A stretch of 64,000 bases of DNA from Acanthosepion pharaonis. Taxonomy: Eukaryota; Mollusca; Cephalopoda; Sepiida; Sepiidae. The stretch covers positions 4,508,501 through 4,572,500 of the forward strand of contig CAHIKZ030004123.1 in the NCBI GenBank assembly GCA_903632075.3, written 5' to 3'. Under the pieces are notes generated by a model. It saw only the letters and a list, made by a program, of their open reading frames with translations. It had not been told where the DNA came from and did no database searches. Of this stretch, positions 58,301 through 62,081 are shown in pieces (positions within the stretch are counted from its first letter, which is position 1; each line of letters opens with the position of its first letter). Position numbers and translations under genes: made by a program.

Positions 58301-58865
58301 GGCACTCATAGGGCATATCAAAACCAAAAGGGAAAGGAGAAGGCAGTGGGCTTGAGGAGCTTGTGCAAATGAATGGTGGAATGGAGGTTGGAAGAAATGA
58401 CAAAAGGATAAATGTTGCTAACAGCTACAAGAGGTTGGAGGTTGTGGAGAGCTATGATCACCCACATTCTGAAAGTACATGGCTTGTAGAAGAAGAAAGG
58501 CTTTCTAATTACCCAATGTAACATTATTGGGTTACTTTTCTACTAGTTTTGACAGTACTTTTCTCTTACTTGTAAAGGGCATATATTACTTCTTATACAC
58601 TGTATAAAAATATAAAATCTATTTTTAATATTTTTACCATTGTGGTTTAGGGTCATTGTTCGAAATTGAGGAAGTGTTGTGTATTGATGAAAAAAAAACC
58701 CAAAAAAAACAAAGTGTTGAATTGATTGAGAAAATAGACAAACGAAAGAGTGGAACAAAATGAGATAAAAATCTTGATTCTATTGGGAACTTTTTGTGCA
58801 GAGAAAATTTTGAGGATAGTCCCTATATGAAAATGTAAATTCAAGGAATGTTCTTAGAGTTTCTG

Positions 58866-58910
<45 letters not shown>

Positions 58911-61900
58911 TGCGTGTGTATGTGTAAAGGGAAAGTTGAACTTACTTTGCTGGTGAGTTAAAGAGTGAGTGAGTGATGTGTATTGTCTAAGCCATATCAT
59001 ATGCATCTTTTAAGGGAGTGTTCATTTTAGCATCCTACCTACACATGAAATTAAAAGAGTGAGCTAGCATCTTTGGATTCACACCATACATGCTCCCAGT
59101 GTTGTTGCTTTTTTTTTTTTTTTTTGTTGTTTTATGGCCAAAAACTGAAATAGGGGTTGCTACTGCTGACAGGGTTTTCAACACGTCTGTCTAGCAAAAT
59201 GGTTTAATGTCTGCTATATGTGCAAGCAATGCTGAATATTTAGTTAATAGCAGTTCAGACATCTTGAAGCTCATACAGTAACTCTGCAATTACCTGAGGC
59301 AAAGTGAGTGGTGGGGAGGCTTAAGTTACTTACCGTGCCAGTTGCATGTAAATCAGTTCTCTGAGGTAGCTTGTTGCTGATGTCTTTACAGTGTGTAGAA
59401 TTTGTTGATATGATAGAGTGTCATCAGGACTGTCTTCATCCTTTTTTAAGGCGATGTGTTCTGATAACCAATTAAGAGCAGCATCAATCCGATTGTGACT
59501 GACAAGGTACTCCCACATCACATGGTTGGGAATATCTGGGTACTGAACTGAACAACCTGTTTATAAAAACAAATAAATAATATTAATAAAGGATATATTA
59601 AGTTATTTCAGCAGACAATAACAAAAGGATTTAAATTGAGGTATTTTATCTATTAGCCTGTGCATTCGAGAGATCTTAATAAAGAAACTGCTCTTCAGCA
59701 GGAATCAAATCTGTGTCCTCCTTTGTAGGAGAAACCACTATTTCCTGACTGTGACACTGTTGGTGAGTGGTAAAGTACGCAGGTTCAATACCTGCCAGAG
59801 AATACATTTTCTTTAAGATTTCTTGACTGCATAAGCAGATAGACATAATACACACTGTTTAAAATAAAAAAATAAAAATGGTATATCTGATATTTGAAAA
59901 TATGAGTATCCACTAAATAACATTTGAAGTAATAAAATGTTAGATTAAAAATAAATCAATTGAAAAGTAATGCAATTTGTTTTATTATCTAAAAAATAAG
60001 GAGCACAATCAAAGATATCATACATCAAGGTATAGTTATACATCACAGATTCACATCCTTACTTCTCAACGTAGTAATCACCTCTTTCAGTGGCAGTGTT
60101 CCACCTATGAATGAGCACGGGTATCTCAGTTTCGTAAAACTTCTTCACCAAACAAAGTTTGCCCCCTCATTGTCTCTTTCATTGAACCAAAGAGATGGAA
60201 GTCTGAGGGTGCAAAGTCAGATGGTGATGAAGAAGTAAAAAGTGCTGTAAGGAATTGGTTACATCAGCAACTAGCTCAGTTTTATGAAGATGGGATACAT
60301 GCTCTCATATGTAAGGGAAATTTTAAGTAGGGATGTGAACCTGTGATGTATAGCAATATCAAGATTTATGAGATGTTTGCTTGTACTCTTTATTTCTTAT
60401 ATAATAAAAAAATTGCATTACTTTTTGACTCACCCTTGTATAATGTTCAAGAGGACAATATTGTATATTATATATGTGTATTTAAAAAAAAAGAAGTGAT
60501 TTACTTTGAGAAGTCATCTGTGCATCAAGGAGAACCAGCTGTTGTACATCAGTTGACCATGAGAGTAGCCAGTCCAAGAGGACATCACAGTAGCGGTTGT
60601 TATTGAGAGAAGCAGGTATATGCTGTTGGTCGGGGCTTATTTCCCCACAGGAGCTCCTGAGGTCATATTGTGAGGCGCTGATTGTCATGCAGGCAGCAAC
60701 AGGATCCAAACCTTTCCAACCACTGAAAGACAATATTTAGTGCCAACATCAAAATAGCATAATAAATAATGCTTTTCTCATTCACATGAAATACCATCTA
60801 CAATCCTGGCAAAACAAGCTACATTCCTTGGTTCCACCAGAGCTGACCTTTTCAGCTCTGACCCACCATGTCATGTACACATGGATGAATCATCCTCATT
60901 TTCTTTGTTTTCCATTAATATGAAGTAAGTTCCATTGATGGATTTTTCTTAACAACTGCTGCTTTGTGGAACAGATACCTGGAAAGATATTTTCCCAATC
61001 ACTACAATCTTAATCTCTTCAAATCTAGGGTTAACCATTATCTTTCTTACATAACCTCATGAACTGCATTTCTTGCTTTTTCTTATGCTCATACAGCACC
61101 ACATATTAACTCTCTATCTTGATTGGCTCTTGGGTCTTGTAGGAGTTGAAAGTTAGTAAGAAAACACATATACGTCACTTACCTAAGTGGGAGTAGATTT
61201 TCTTTAACCCTTTCAAATGATGCGCAGTTATATGCTTCTTGCAGCTTGCAGAAATATGTCACAATTTCTTTCTCTTCACCAGTCTTGGATAAATAATTCA
61301 AGATACAATCACGTAAAGCATGATCGTTTGTGTACTGTGCAAATGACCAGTACTTTTCATTTGGACTAAAACCCTGAGGAAAGGGAGGAAAAAAAATAAA
61401 ATAAAATAAATAAATAAGTTTTCAGACATTTGCAGATTTAATTCAGTAGCTAAAACAGAAATAAAGAGGTCAAATGAAGTTTGCAAAACATGGGCGAGAG
61501 AGAGAGAGAGAAAGGGAAGGAGGAAAGGAGAGGAGAGACAGAAAAAAAAAAAAAATGGAGAGGAGAAACATTTCTTTTTTTCATTTGACTAATTATTAAA
61601 AAAAAATTAAAATTATAGACATGATATTTTCTATAATCTTATTGTGATTTAAAATAAATCCTTTTCATTTATAGTTCTCTCTCCTTAATGTTTTCTTTTT
61701 CTCCTATTCTTTCACACTCAGTAACTCTTTGCATCTTAGGGACTTTATTGTCTTGCTTGGGGGTGAAATGATTTTGAAAAAAAAAATCCTTTTGCCTTAA
61801 AATGGTCGGCAATGAACCAACAAAGGTCAAACGATAATCAAATTGGGCAGGAGTAACAATGACTATTTTGAAAATCTTGAATAAGCAATGATAGTAATTA

Positions 61901-62007
61901 ACAAAATCTAAGTAAATATTCTATGCATGAAGGTTACACTTGGTTATTCTTGTAGTAACAAGTGGTTTCTTCAATCTGATATTACAAGTAGGATTGATCA
62001 AAAAAAA

Positions 62008-62081
<74 letters not shown>

